Origin: Ensifer adhaerens
GTDB lineage: Bacteria > Pseudomonadota > Alphaproteobacteria > Rhizobiales > Rhizobiaceae
Direction of reading: 5' to 3'
Assembly: GCF_013283195.1 (NCBI RefSeq)
Contig: NZ_JABEKT010000004.1
Coordinates: 394,452-458,451, forward strand
Length of the DNA stretch: 64,000 nt
Below, one piece after another: positions 7,742 to 16,161 of the stretch (position 1 is its first letter; each line of letters starts with the position of its first letter). The notes under the pieces are model-generated. The model searched no databases. It saw nothing but the letters and a program-made list of their open reading frames with translations, and was not told the origin of the DNA. Both the position numbers and the translations under genes were made by a program.

Positions 7742-8344
7742 TCAAGCCTGTTCGAACCGGCCTTCGGAGACGATCTCGGAAAGTGCCTTGCGCGGACTTG
7801 GCACTTCGCGCTCCCTCAGGCCCTCGGGCAATTGCGCCTTGTCGCCGATCCTGCCGATCGCCACAGCGGCCTCGATGCGGTAGTCGGACGGGACGCCAAG
7901 GTCGGCCCGAGCCTTGTCATAGTCGAGACCAGCCATGCCGTGCGCCTGCCAGCCGGAATAGGCGGCCTGCAGCGCCAGTGCACCCCAGGCAGCACCGGTG
8001 TCGAACGAGTGCGTGTAGGAGGGCACTTCTTCGCCGGCGCCCGGCGGCACCAGCGTTGTTTTCGACAACACGAAGACCAGCGCGGACGCGTCCTTCGCCC
8101 AGCTTTGGTTGAAGGCGTTGAGAATGCCGAACAGCTTGTCCCAATGTTCCGTGCCGCGGCGGGCATAGATGAAATGCCACGGCTGGGCATTGTAGGCCGA
8201 AGGTGCCCAGCGCGCCGCCTCCAGGATGCCGAACAATTCGGCTTCAGCGATGTCCGCTCCGGCATAGGCGCGTGGCGACCAGCGTTCGAGAAAGAGCGGA
8301 TTGATCGGGTGGCCGGCGATCCGCGAATTGATTTCGATGGTCAT
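7742..8344 (-). CDS. Nitroreductase family protein
   Basis: A 200-residue FMN-dependent NAD(P)H oxidoreductase of the nitroreductase fold. RWSPRAYAGADIAE at the start and EAARWAPSAYNAQPWHFIYARR are the FMN phosphate and isoalloxazine contacts; GAAWGALALQAAYSGWQAHGM is the dimer-interface helix. Members reduce nitroaromatics, quinones or flavins. Because several flavin-dependent monooxygenases are encoded downstream on the same strand, a flavin-reductase role is possible, but the genes are not contiguous with that operon. Confidence 0.88.
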   Translation of the reverse strand: MTIEINSRIAGHPINPLFLERWSPRAYAGADIAEAELFGILEAARWAPSAYNAQPWHFIYARRGTEHWDKLFGILNAFNQSWAKDASALVFVLSKTTLVPPGAGEEVPSYTHSFDTGAAWGALALQAAYSGWQAHGMAGLDYDKARADLGVPSDYRIEAAVAIGRIGDKAQLPEGLREREVPSPRKALSEIVSEGRFEQA

Positions 8345-8393
8345 GGTTTTCCTGTGTGTTGGCTTTGGTATCTGCTCTCAGCCGCAATCGCCG

Positions 8394-8597
8394 TCACCAG
8401 GCTTCGTAACGTTCCGGTCGGCGCTTGAGATTGGAAATCTCGTCCGAAAGCTCGGCGATGCGATCGCGAAGGTCGTTCGTCGTTCCGTCCTCGAGATCGT
8501 CGATGCCGAAACAGTCCCTTGCTTCGTAGAGCTCAAGCTTGCCTTGCAAGACATCGCGGATCGCGCTCAAGCGTTCATATTGTCGCAGGACACTCAT
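8394..8597 (-). CDS. Small hypothetical protein, coiled-coil
   Basis: A 67-residue charged protein (MSVLRQYERLSAIRDVL) with heptad-like spacing of Leu and Ile through ELSDEISNLKRRPERY, suggesting a short coiled coil. The ribosome site GAGGTG lies 5 bases before this ATG, which is why I start here and not at the longer 8639 frame. I do not recognise a family. It stands alone, 49 bases upstream of the nitroreductase start on the same strand. Confidence 0.6.
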   Translation of the reverse strand: MSVLRQYERLSAIRDVLQGKLELYEARDCFGIDDLEDGTTNDLRDRIAELSDEISNLKRRPERYEAW

Positions 8598-8798
8598 GAC
8601 ACACCTCGTCAAAAGCCATCGTTGTTTAGAAATGCGCAAACAACGGAAAAGGTTTCGTTCGATCGCTCGGCTTCAAGCATTCCGAAAATTATCGAGTTAA
8701 ACAGTAGATTAAAGGAACCGCGGCCCAAAGATCGTGCCAGGCTTGGAAAAGTGATCCGGCGCAGTGGCGCAACCACTCAACCCTCGCTCGGTGTATGC

Positions 8799-9395
8799 CT
8801 ACGGCCTTTCGCCTTTCAGGTGCTGCTCCAGGAACGCCAGATTGTCCTGACCCCAATAGATCTCGCCGTCGTAGCCGAAAGTCGGGAAACCGAAGACGCC
8901 GCTCCGGACGGCATGATCGCGATCGGAGGCCCATTTCCCGGCAACGTCTTCATCACTTTCCCGCGCGCGCAGGGCGCCGCCGTCGAACCCCGCTCGGATG
9001 GCCACCGCCTCGCGCACGTCTGGCTGGCCGATATCCTCGGCGCGGACCCAGAAGGCCTCCTGCAGGGCCGCCGTCAACGCGAGCCAGTCCTTGCCGTCGA
9101 GATAGGCGGCAATCACCAGCCGCGACGCAGGCGTCGGATCGGAAAGCGTCGGACGGCCGTCGATCCGAAGGTCCTTTCCGCGAGCCCGGCTCCAACGTTT
9201 CAGGTCGCGCGTACCGTACGCGCGGCGCGCCTCCGGCTTGTTGCGCGACAGGATGCCGCCATTCTCCTCGACGACGGTTGCCAGGTACGGCTTGATTTCC
9301 GCTTCATGGCGGCGAACCAGAGCGGCAAAGGCTTCGAGCCCGATGAACGACCAGGGAGAACCGATCGAGAAGAAATAGTCGATGCTTTTCGTCAC
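8799..9395 (-). CDS. DsbA-family thioredoxin-fold protein, 2-hydroxychromene-2-carboxylate isomerase-like
   Basis: A 198-residue protein starting at a GTG with GAAGG 10 bases upstream. DYFFSIGSPWSFIGLEAF is the N-terminal strand-helix of the kappa-GST/HCCA isomerase family, with Ser-Pro-Trp where DsbA has its CxxC; the C-terminal GVFGFPTFGYDGEIYWGQDN includes the family's cis-proline. Such proteins are glutathione-dependent isomerases or transferases. It is the last gene of the nine-gene operon, 49 bases after an LLM monooxygenase gene, and could process a thiol-linked product. Confidence 0.8.
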   Translation of the reverse strand: MTKSIDYFFSIGSPWSFIGLEAFAALVRRHEAEIKPYLATVVEENGGILSRNKPEARRAYGTRDLKRWSRARGKDLRIDGRPTLSDPTPASRLVIAAYLDGKDWLALTAALQEAFWVRAEDIGQPDVREAVAIRAGFDGGALRARESDEDVAGKWASDRDHAVRSGVFGFPTFGYDGEIYWGQDNLAFLEQHLKGERP

Positions 9396-9444
9396 TGCAG
9401 GAATGCCTTCATGGAGTTTTGATCGGGGACTGATGGCGAGGGTT

Positions 9445-10506
9445 TCAAGCCGCCGCCGGGTTTGTGGAGGATGCCTCGGCGATCTCGCCGCTTGTTTGCG
9501 ACCAGCCAAGCGCCGGCGCGATGCGCGTGACGACGTCATCGAGAATTTGCCGGTACTCGTCGTGTTCGAATTCGTAGGGCAACTCGAGCCGGAGTTCGCG
9601 CACGTGCGGCAGGATCGGATCAGCCAGCAGCCGCTCGAGGATCTGCTCGGACGTGCCGACGAGATCGCGGGCATAGAGTGTGCGCCGCTCGCCTTGCGGC
9701 GTCAGCGTGCGCTCATGCCGGCCGGCGGCGTAATCGAGATACCGGCGCCTTGTGCTGGCATCGGCACCATCGAGCGGCACGATGACGCGGCCGAGTGCCA
9801 CGCGTTTCTCTGCCCCGCCCGCCTGCCGATAGGTTTCGAGCTGGCGCGCCTGCGCCTCGAAGAAATCGTCGGTCTGCTCACCGGTCGTGACGTTGCCGAT
9901 CAACAGATTAAAGCCGTTTTCACCGGCCCACCGGGCTGAACGCAAGGATCCGCCGCCGTACCAGAGCCTGTTGGAAAGCCCCTTGGCATAGGGTTGCAGC
10001 CGCGGTCTCTGCGGACCGAAAGGCGTCTTGATCACCGTGTGCGCATCGCCGAGGAAATCCCCGCGCAGATTATCGGCAAAACGCAGCACCCGCTGATGCG
10101 AGAAATCGTAAGCAGACCAGTCTCCGTCAAACGCCAGCGGCCCGATGAGGTCGAGATGCGGCGGGCGACCCGCACTCAGGCCGATGTTCAGACGGCCGCG
10201 CGACAACACGTCGACGGTCGAGAGATCCTCGGCGAGCCGGTAGGGATTTTCGTAGCCGATCGGGATCACCGCGGTACCGAGCTGGATGCGGCGGGTCCTC
10301 TGCGTCGCCGCCGCCAGAAAGGCGGCCGCCGACGAGATGCCGGGTTCCAGATGGCGTTGCCGCACCCAGGCGCTCGCGAAACCGAGCGTCTCGCCATATT
10401 CGAGCAGCCGCAGCGTCTGTTCCAGGCCCGCAAGCGGATTGTCGTTTGCGTAATTTCCGGGCGTCAGAAAGCCGATATGATCGATCGAGATCTTGTGCGT
10501 CGACAT
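9445..10506 (-). CDS. LLM-class flavin-dependent oxidoreductase (third in operon)
   Basis: A 353-residue bacterial-luciferase-like TIM-barrel enzyme: IDHIGFLTPGNYAND at the start, YGETLGFASAWVRQRHLEP, then QLGTAVIPIGYENPYRLAEDL and SRGRLNIGLSAG, the usual FMN-binding and substrate-pocket strands. These enzymes use reduced FMN and oxygen, often to break carbon-sulfur or carbon-nitrogen bonds. It starts 9 bases after the solute-binding-protein gene. The substrate is inferred from the operon to be an S-substituted, N-acetylated cysteine or a breakdown product of one. Confidence 0.87.
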   Translation of the reverse strand: MSTHKISIDHIGFLTPGNYANDNPLAGLEQTLRLLEYGETLGFASAWVRQRHLEPGISSAAAFLAAATQRTRRIQLGTAVIPIGYENPYRLAEDLSTVDVLSRGRLNIGLSAGRPPHLDLIGPLAFDGDWSAYDFSHQRVLRFADNLRGDFLGDAHTVIKTPFGPQRPRLQPYAKGLSNRLWYGGGSLRSARWAGENGFNLLIGNVTTGEQTDDFFEAQARQLETYRQAGGAEKRVALGRVIVPLDGADASTRRRYLDYAAGRHERTLTPQGERRTLYARDLVGTSEQILERLLADPILPHVRELRLELPYEFEHDEYRQILDDVVTRIAPALGWSQTSGEIAEASSTNPAAA

Positions 10507-10515
10507 CCTTGCACC

Positions 10516-11460
10516 TCAGGTTTTCGGCAGACCGGGAGGATTGGTCTCAGACTTCGGCAGCGCCTCTTCCGCCAGATGCCAGCGATCAAGGATCTTGGCA
10601 TAAGTGCCATTTTCGATGAGGCCATTGGTGGCGACGGTCAGCGCATCGGCAAGGCCGCTGCCCTTGCGGGTGGTGATCGCCACGTCGGAGCGCTCCGGCC
10701 AGCCGGCGCTCAAGGTGCCGACGCGCTTGATGTTCTGGTCGCGCGCCGCAATGAAGACAAGCTGTGCATGCGGCTGGACGATCACGTCGGCGCGGCCGGA
10801 AGCCAGTGCCACAAGGCTCGTCGCCTCGTCGTCGTAATATTGCAGCTCAAGTGGCTTCAGGCCGGCGGCGATATTCTCGTCGTTCCATTTGAGAAGAATG
10901 CGCTCCTGGTTGGTGCCGGCGCCAACGATGATCCGCAGACCCGCCGCATCCTTGGGCTCTCTGATCGAGGTGACCCCACTGTCGGCCTTGACAAAGAAGC
11001 CGTGCAGTCCCTGGCGGTAGCTCGAGAAATCGAACTTCTCCTTGCGCTGTTCGGTGACGCCGACATTGGAGATGACCGCATCGTATTTGCCCGATGTCAG
11101 ACCAAGCGGCCAGTCGATCCAGGCGATCGGCACGAGTTCCAATGTCAGACCGAGGCTGTCGGCGACCGCCTGGGCATAGTCCGGATCGGCCCCGATCACG
11201 GTTTTTGCATCCGTCGCATAGGTCGCCAGCGGCGGCCCGCCGGGGCTGACGGCGACAGTGAATTTTCCGGGGGTCACGAACGTGAATCCCGGCGCGATAG
11301 CCGCAACCGCCGCGTCGTTGCGTTCGGCCCTGACGCGCCCCGGCTGTTCCGGGCTGAAGTCAAAACCGTCAGCTTCAGTGGCTGCGGCCGGGCCGAAATG
11401 GAAGAGCGCGGTCACGAATGCGGCGATAAAAGCGGGACGTAAGGCAGCTAGACCGAACAT
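10516..11460 (-). CDS. ABC transporter amino-acid-type solute-binding protein (paralogue 1)
   Basis: A 314-residue periplasmic protein of the SBP_bac_3 family. It has a signal peptide ending near PAAATEADG, then FTVAVSPGGPPLATYATD, GADPDYAQAVADSLGL and WPLGLTSGKYDAVISNVGV, which contact the ligand amino and carboxyl groups in this family. It is a close paralogue of the next gene upstream (same GKYDAVISNV and EQRKEKFDFS blocks). Two binding proteins sharing one permease widen the range of ligands. Confidence 0.9.
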   Translation of the reverse strand: MFGLAALRPAFIAAFVTALFHFGPAAATEADGFDFSPEQPGRVRAERNDAAVAAIAPGFTFVTPGKFTVAVSPGGPPLATYATDAKTVIGADPDYAQAVADSLGLTLELVPIAWIDWPLGLTSGKYDAVISNVGVTEQRKEKFDFSSYRQGLHGFFVKADSGVTSIREPKDAAGLRIIVGAGTNQERILLKWNDENIAAGLKPLELQYYDDEATSLVALASGRADVIVQPHAQLVFIAARDQNIKRVGTLSAGWPERSDVAITTRKGSGLADALTVATNGLIENGTYAKILDRWHLAEEALPKSETNPPGLPKT

Positions 11461-11494
11461 GTCTGTCGTCTCCTGAGGGTATGGTGGGGACGTG

Positions 11495-11515
11495 GGCCGG
11501 CGACGAGCCGGCCCG
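11495..11515 (-). terminator. Intercistronic hairpin between the two solute-binding-protein genes
   Basis: A perfect 8-base stem, GGGCCGGC (11495-11502) with GCCGGCCC (11508-11515), and a 5-base loop. It has no T run. Such hairpins after binding-protein genes commonly stabilise the upstream mRNA or attenuate read-through so that the binding protein exceeds its partners. Confidence 0.6.
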
Positions 11516-11530
11516 CGATATCAGCGAGAT

Positions 11531-12475
11531 TTAAGAGCCGCTCTTCGGCAGGCCGGGAGGATTGGTCTGCGACCCGTCGACGGCCTCGTCGGTCAGGCTC
11601 CAGCGCTTCAGCACCTCGCCGTATTTGCCGTTCTTGATCAGGTCGTTGACGGCAAGAGTGATCGCGTCGGCAAGCCCGCCACCCTTGCGGGTCGTCACGG
11701 CAATCTCGGCGGTCAGCGGCCAGCCGCCGCTGGCGACGCCGACGACCTTGGTGTCGTTGCGGATCGAAGAGGCATAGGCGCGCGTCGCGTTGGGATTGAA
11801 TTCGACGTCGGCGCGGCCCGACTGCAGCGCCAGGTCACCCGCTGCACGGTCGTCGTAATATTGCACCTCGATCGGCTTCAGCCCGGCGGCAACATTCTGC
11901 CGGTCCCATTCCAGAATGATCTTTTCCTGGTTGGTGCCTGCACCGGTGATCACCTTCAGGCCGGCCACGTCCTTGGGCTCCTTGATTGAGGTGATCGGGC
12001 TGTCGGACTTGACGAAGAAGCCGAGCACGTCGCGCCGGTAGGTGGAGAAATCGAACTTCTCCTTGCGCTCCTCGGTGACGGTGACGTTGCTGATCACGGC
12101 ATCATACTTGCCCGAGGCAACGCCGAGCGGCCAATCGGCCCAGGCCACGGCCACGAGGTCCAGTTCGAGGCCGAGGCTGTCGGCAACCAGCGAAGCGAGA
12201 TCGGGATCGGCGCCGACGACCGTCTTCGAGTCCGAGGCGTAGGTGGCGATCGGCGGATCCCACGGGTTGACGGCAACCGTGAACTTGCCGGGATTGACGA
12301 ACTTGAAGTCCGGCGAGATCGCCTTGATCGCCGCTTCGTTACGTTCAGCGCGCACGCGGTTGGAGGTATCGGGGCTGAGATCGAATTTTTCCTGGGCCTG
12401 AACCGAGGCAGTACCGAGCGTTGCAACAGTGACCGCTCCTGCCAAAAGCAGCTTTGCTCTGTCGAAGAATGCCAT
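11531..12475 (-). CDS. ABC transporter amino-acid-type solute-binding protein (paralogue 2)
   Basis: A 314-residue SBP_bac_3 protein with signal peptide (LLLAGAVTVATLGT, cut near VQAQE). GKFTVAVNPWDPPIATYASD, GADPDLASLVADSLGLELD and GKYDAVISNVTVTEERKEKF give the family fold. It lies between the fused permease-ATPase gene and its paralogue, separated from the latter by a hairpin. It probably delivers a polar, cysteine-related amino acid to the fused transporter. Confidence 0.9.
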   Translation of the reverse strand: MAFFDRAKLLLAGAVTVATLGTASVQAQEKFDLSPDTSNRVRAERNEAAIKAISPDFKFVNPGKFTVAVNPWDPPIATYASDSKTVVGADPDLASLVADSLGLELDLVAVAWADWPLGVASGKYDAVISNVTVTEERKEKFDFSTYRRDVLGFFVKSDSPITSIKEPKDVAGLKVITGAGTNQEKIILEWDRQNVAAGLKPIEVQYYDDRAAGDLALQSGRADVEFNPNATRAYASSIRNDTKVVGVASGGWPLTAEIAVTTRKGGGLADAITLAVNDLIKNGKYGEVLKRWSLTDEAVDGSQTNPPGLPKSGS

Positions 12476-12552
12476 GTGTCTGGACTCCTTTTCATCTTTG
12501 GGTTGTGGTTGCTGTCAGTCAGATCCAGCGTCTGCACGCAGGCCTGGAAATT

Positions 12553-14328
12553 TCAGAGAACCTTGGCGAGGAACTCGCGGGTGCGGGGGTGTTCCGCGGC
12601 GGTGAAGATACGGGACGGCGGGCCGGCCTCAAGGATGCGGCCCGCTTCCATGAAGACGACGGTGTCGGCGACCTCGCGGGCGAAACCGGTCTCGTGGGTA
12701 ACGATGACCAGCGTCGTGCCGGTGCGCGCCAGTTCCTTGATGACATCGAGCACTTCGCCGACCAGTTCCGGATCGAGGGCCGAAGTCGGCTCGTCGAAGA
12801 GTAGGACCTTCGGTCGCAATGCCAGGGCACGGGCAATTGCAACGCGCTGCTGCTGGCCGCCCGAGAGCTGTCGGGGATAGGCGTTGATCTTGTCGCTCAA
12901 GCCCACTCGCGCCAAGAGATCCTGCGCCAGCCGCACGGCGTCGTCGCGTTTCAGACCGCGAACCTGGATCGGCGCCTCGATAAGATTTTCGAGCACAGTC
13001 AGATGCGGAAAGAGATTGAAATTCTGGAACACCATGCCGATGTCGGCGCGGCGCTTCAAAATGTCCTTCTCCTTCAGTTCATAGAGCGTGTTGCCCTTCT
13101 GGCTGTAGCCAACGAGATCGCCATCGATCGAGATGAAGCCGTCATCGACCCGCTCCAGATGGTTGATGGCGCGCAACAGCGTCGACTTGCCCGAGCCCGA
13201 TGGCCCGAGGATCGCCGTGACGCTACCGGCCGGCAAACTCAACTCGACATCGTCAAGCACTTTCAGCGAACCAAAACTCTTGGAGATGCCGTGGATGCGG
13301 ACGGCACCGCCGGCGCGAAAGGCGGTTGCGTCCTGAAACCCGGCCTTGCGGGCAACAGCACCATTGCTCGCAACCTCACTCAGCGGACGTCGAAACCGCG
13401 AGAAGAAGGCCTGGAACGGCAGCGGCACCGGATTGCGAACCGCACCCTTGGAGAAATGCCGCTCGATATAATACTGGGCGATCGACAGCCCGGTCATGAT
13501 CACCAGATACCAGACGGTCGCAACCATCAGGAGCGGAATGACTTCGAGATTGCGGCGGTAGATGACCTGAACGGTGTAGAAGAGTTCCGGCAACGCCAGC
13601 ACATAGACCATGGACGTGCTTTTCGCCAGACCGATGATCTCGTTGAAGCCCGTCGGCAGGATCGAACGCATCGCCTGCGGCAGCACGATCCTGAACGCCT
13701 GGCGATGACGCGGAAGGCCAAGTGCGGCCGCGGCCTCGTGCTGCCCATGATCGACGGAGAGAATGCCGCCGCGCACGATCTCGGCAAAGAAGGCCGACTG
13801 ATTGAGCGTGAGCCCCAGGAAGGCAGCCGCAAACGGCGTCAGCAACTGGGTGGTCGGATAGGTGAAGAAGGTGGTACCGGTGAAGGGAATACTGAGCGAG
13901 ATCGTCTCGTAGAGATAGCCGAGATTGTTGAGCACGAGCAGCAGCACGATCAGCGGAATCGAGCGCAGCAGCCAGATATAGCCGAAGGAAAGGCCACCCA
14001 GCAGCGGCGACTTCGAGACCCGGGCAAGCGCCAGCGCCGTTCCGAGCAGCGAGCCGGAAACGGTAGCAAGCGCCGTGAGCAGCAAGGTCCGCCCGAGGCC
14101 CGCAAGCACCGGCTCGGCAAAAAACCACTCGGCAAAGACCGGCCAGCCCCAGCGCGGATTGGTCAACACCGAATAGAGCACGCCGGCAATGACGAGTGCT
14201 GCAAACAGCGTGCCGAGCGCGCGGCCGGGATGGCGCGCCGGCACGACACGATAATGCGCGAAGCCCGGATTGGGTTCGCTCGTTCGCCCGGCGCCGGCAA
14301 CGCCGGCATAGTCGGTCAGAATGGCCAT
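12553..14328 (-). CDS. Fused amino-acid ABC transporter permease and ATPase
   Basis: A single 591-residue polypeptide. Residues about 35-290 form the HisMQ-type permease with the EAA loop (EAAAALGLPRHRQAF near 198). Residues about 343-591 are the PAAT-family ATPase: Walker A GPSGSGKS at 375-382, signature LSGGQQQR at 488, Walker B LLFDEP at 509. Fused permease-ATPase forms are known but less common than separate genes; one protein would dimerise to build the whole importer. No second permease gene is present, so it should work as a homodimer with the two downstream binding proteins. Confidence 0.9.
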   Translation of the reverse strand: MAILTDYAGVAGAGRTSEPNPGFAHYRVVPARHPGRALGTLFAALVIAGVLYSVLTNPRWGWPVFAEWFFAEPVLAGLGRTLLLTALATVSGSLLGTALALARVSKSPLLGGLSFGYIWLLRSIPLIVLLLVLNNLGYLYETISLSIPFTGTTFFTYPTTQLLTPFAAAFLGLTLNQSAFFAEIVRGGILSVDHGQHEAAAALGLPRHRQAFRIVLPQAMRSILPTGFNEIIGLAKSTSMVYVLALPELFYTVQVIYRRNLEVIPLLMVATVWYLVIMTGLSIAQYYIERHFSKGAVRNPVPLPFQAFFSRFRRPLSEVASNGAVARKAGFQDATAFRAGGAVRIHGISKSFGSLKVLDDVELSLPAGSVTAILGPSGSGKSTLLRAINHLERVDDGFISIDGDLVGYSQKGNTLYELKEKDILKRRADIGMVFQNFNLFPHLTVLENLIEAPIQVRGLKRDDAVRLAQDLLARVGLSDKINAYPRQLSGGQQQRVAIARALALRPKVLLFDEPTSALDPELVGEVLDVIKELARTGTTLVIVTHETGFAREVADTVVFMEAGRILEAGPPSRIFTAAEHPRTREFLAKVL

Positions 14329-14376
14329 GATGCATCCTCTCTGGAAGTGGTTTCGTGCGCCTGTCGGACGCTGGCG

Positions 14377-14928
14377 CTACGGGTGATGGGCTGCCTGCGG
14401 ATGCGATGGATTCGGGTCGCCGAGAAGTGCCAGCGACGTGACGAGATGGGTGATGTCCTTCTCGAACGGCAGCGTCTTGTAGACCTCCGGATCGGTGTCG
14501 ACGTCGAACAGCGCCGTGTACCCGTTGACGAGATAGAGGCCGACGGCCTCCGGCTGCCGGAAACCGGTCGTCAGGTAGATGCGGGAGTAGCCTTGGCGCG
14601 CGGCCTGGGCTTCGAGTTCGAGCAGAACCTTGCGTGCCAGCCCCTGGCGGCGCAGGTCGGAACGCGTCCAGATGCGTTTAAACTCGGCGGTGCGGTCGTC
14701 ATAGTGCTTGAAGGCGCCGCCGCCGATCGTCTCGCCATTGCGCACCAGCAACACGAAGTTGCCGTGCGGCGGCGCAAATGCCTCCGGTGGGTAGCGGTTG
14801 AGTTCTGCCGCAGCCCCCTCTTCGTTGAAGTAGGTGCCGTAGCGGCTGTCATATTCGATGATCAATTCGTCGATCAGCGGCTTGGCACGCGGGTCGAGGG
14901 GGGTGGTGTAAAGAAACGTATCGCTCAT
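14377..14928 (-). CDS. GNAT-family N-acetyltransferase
   Basis: A 183-residue acetyl-CoA-dependent acetyltransferase. The acetyl-CoA pyrophosphate loop is RSDLRRQGLARKVLLELE, preceded by the strand AEFKRIWT and followed by YSRIYLTTGFRQPEAVGLY. By position between a transporter and an M20 deacetylase it matches B. subtilis YxeL/YtmI, which N-acetylate S-substituted cysteines before oxidation. The ATG at 14928 is preferred; a second ATG at 14958 overlaps the upstream stop by ATGA but has no ribosome site. Confidence 0.83.
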   Translation of the reverse strand: MSDTFLYTTPLDPRAKPLIDELIIEYDSRYGTYFNEEGAAAELNRYPPEAFAPPHGNFVLLVRNGETIGGGAFKHYDDRTAEFKRIWTRSDLRRQGLARKVLLELEAQAARQGYSRIYLTTGFRQPEAVGLYLVNGYTALFDVDTDPEVYKTLPFEKDITHLVTSLALLGDPNPSHPQAAHHP

Positions 14929-14954
14929 GGGTTTCGCCAATCCCGTTATCGTCG

Positions 14955-16142
14955 TCATGCGAGGAAGGTTTCGACCAGCCGCACCCAATAGCGGGCGGCG
15001 GGCGCAATGATTGCGTCGTTGAAGTCGTAGTTGGCGCTGTGGAGCGGCGCGCTGTCGCCGTTGCCGACAAAGAGATAGCTGCCGGCCTTCTCCTCGAGCA
15101 TGAAGGCGAAGTCTTCGCTGGCCGTGCGCGGCTTGAAATCGCTGACGACCTGGCCCGCACCGAAGGCCTCCAGCGCGACGCTGCGGGCAAGATCCGTCTC
15201 CGTGCGGTGATTGATGAGTGCCGGGAAGCCGCGACGGTAATCCACCTCCGCGGTGGCGCCGAAGCTTTCCGCCTGGGCACGCGCCAGAGCCGGAACGCGC
15301 TCGCCCAAAAGGCCACGGGTCGTCTCGCTGAAGGCCCGCATGGTCAGCTTCAGCACCACACTTTCGGGAATGACATTGGAGGCAGAACCGCCGTGGATGG
15401 AGCCGACGGTGACGACAGCCATCTCCTGCGGATCGACATTGCGTGAAACCACGCTTTGCAGCGCCGTGATCAGCGACGCTGTGGCCAGCACCGGATCGAC
15501 GGTCAGTTGCGGTTCAGCGCCATGACCGCCTTTGCCGACGATCTTGATGTTGCACTGGTCCACAGAGGCCATGGCCGGGCCGGCGACGAAGCCGAACTGC
15601 CCTGATGGAACACCCGGCCAGTTGTGCAGGCCGAAGACGGCATCGACGGGAAACCGTTCGAACAGGCCCTCGGACAGCATCTTGCGCGCGCCGGCGCCGA
15701 TTTCCTCGGCCGGCTGGAAGATCAGGCGTAGGGTGCCGTCGAAACGACCGGCCTCCGCCAGATAGCGGGCGGCGGCAAGCAGGATGGCCGTATGGCCATC
15801 GTGGCCACAGGCATGCATCACGCCGCGATTGGTGCTCGCATGGGCAAGGCCCGTCGCCTCCTCAATCGGCAAGGCATCCATGTCGGCACGAATGCCGATG
15901 CGGCGCGATCCCTCGCCACGGCGCAAGGTGGCGACAACGCCGGTCCCGGCAATCCCCGTTTCCACCTCGTAGCCCCAGGACTTGAGCCGGGAGGCGACGA
16001 TCCCGCTTGTACGGTGTTCGTGAAACGAGAGCTCCGGGTGCCGGTGAAGGTCGTGCCGGAGAGCAACGATTTCATCGAGATAGGCGCCGATGCCCCGCTC
16101 GATCGCGTCCGCGGCCTGTGCGTCCTTGACGATCATGTTCAT
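14955..16142 (-). CDS. M20-family amidohydrolase (hippurate hydrolase / N-acetyl-amino-acid deacetylase type)
   Basis: A 395-residue metallopeptidase-fold enzyme. Metal ligands are seen in HACGHDGH (M20D signature), FQPAEE, and a late His in PLHSANYDFND. Substrates of the family are N-acyl amino acids. GGAGC, 6 bases upstream, decides the start at 16142 over longer frames. In the yxe/ytm-type pathway the equivalent enzymes (YxeP, HipO) remove the acetyl group at the end to release cysteine. Confidence 0.9.
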   Translation of the reverse strand: MNMIVKDAQAADAIERGIGAYLDEIVALRHDLHRHPELSFHEHRTSGIVASRLKSWGYEVETGIAGTGVVATLRRGEGSRRIGIRADMDALPIEEATGLAHASTNRGVMHACGHDGHTAILLAAARYLAEAGRFDGTLRLIFQPAEEIGAGARKMLSEGLFERFPVDAVFGLHNWPGVPSGQFGFVAGPAMASVDQCNIKIVGKGGHGAEPQLTVDPVLATASLITALQSVVSRNVDPQEMAVVTVGSIHGGSASNVIPESVVLKLTMRAFSETTRGLLGERVPALARAQAESFGATAEVDYRRGFPALINHRTETDLARSVALEAFGAGQVVSDFKPRTASEDFAFMLEEKAGSYLFVGNGDSAPLHSANYDFNDAIIAPAARYWVRLVETFLA

Positions 16143-16161
16143 GGGCAGCTCCATCGACGCC

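Noticed and set aside
13003-14991. 662-codon plus-strand open frame opposite the ABC transporter and GNAT genes
   Set aside because: Shadow frame; composition is charge-rich with no family motif, while the minus strand encodes complete Walker and EAA motifs.
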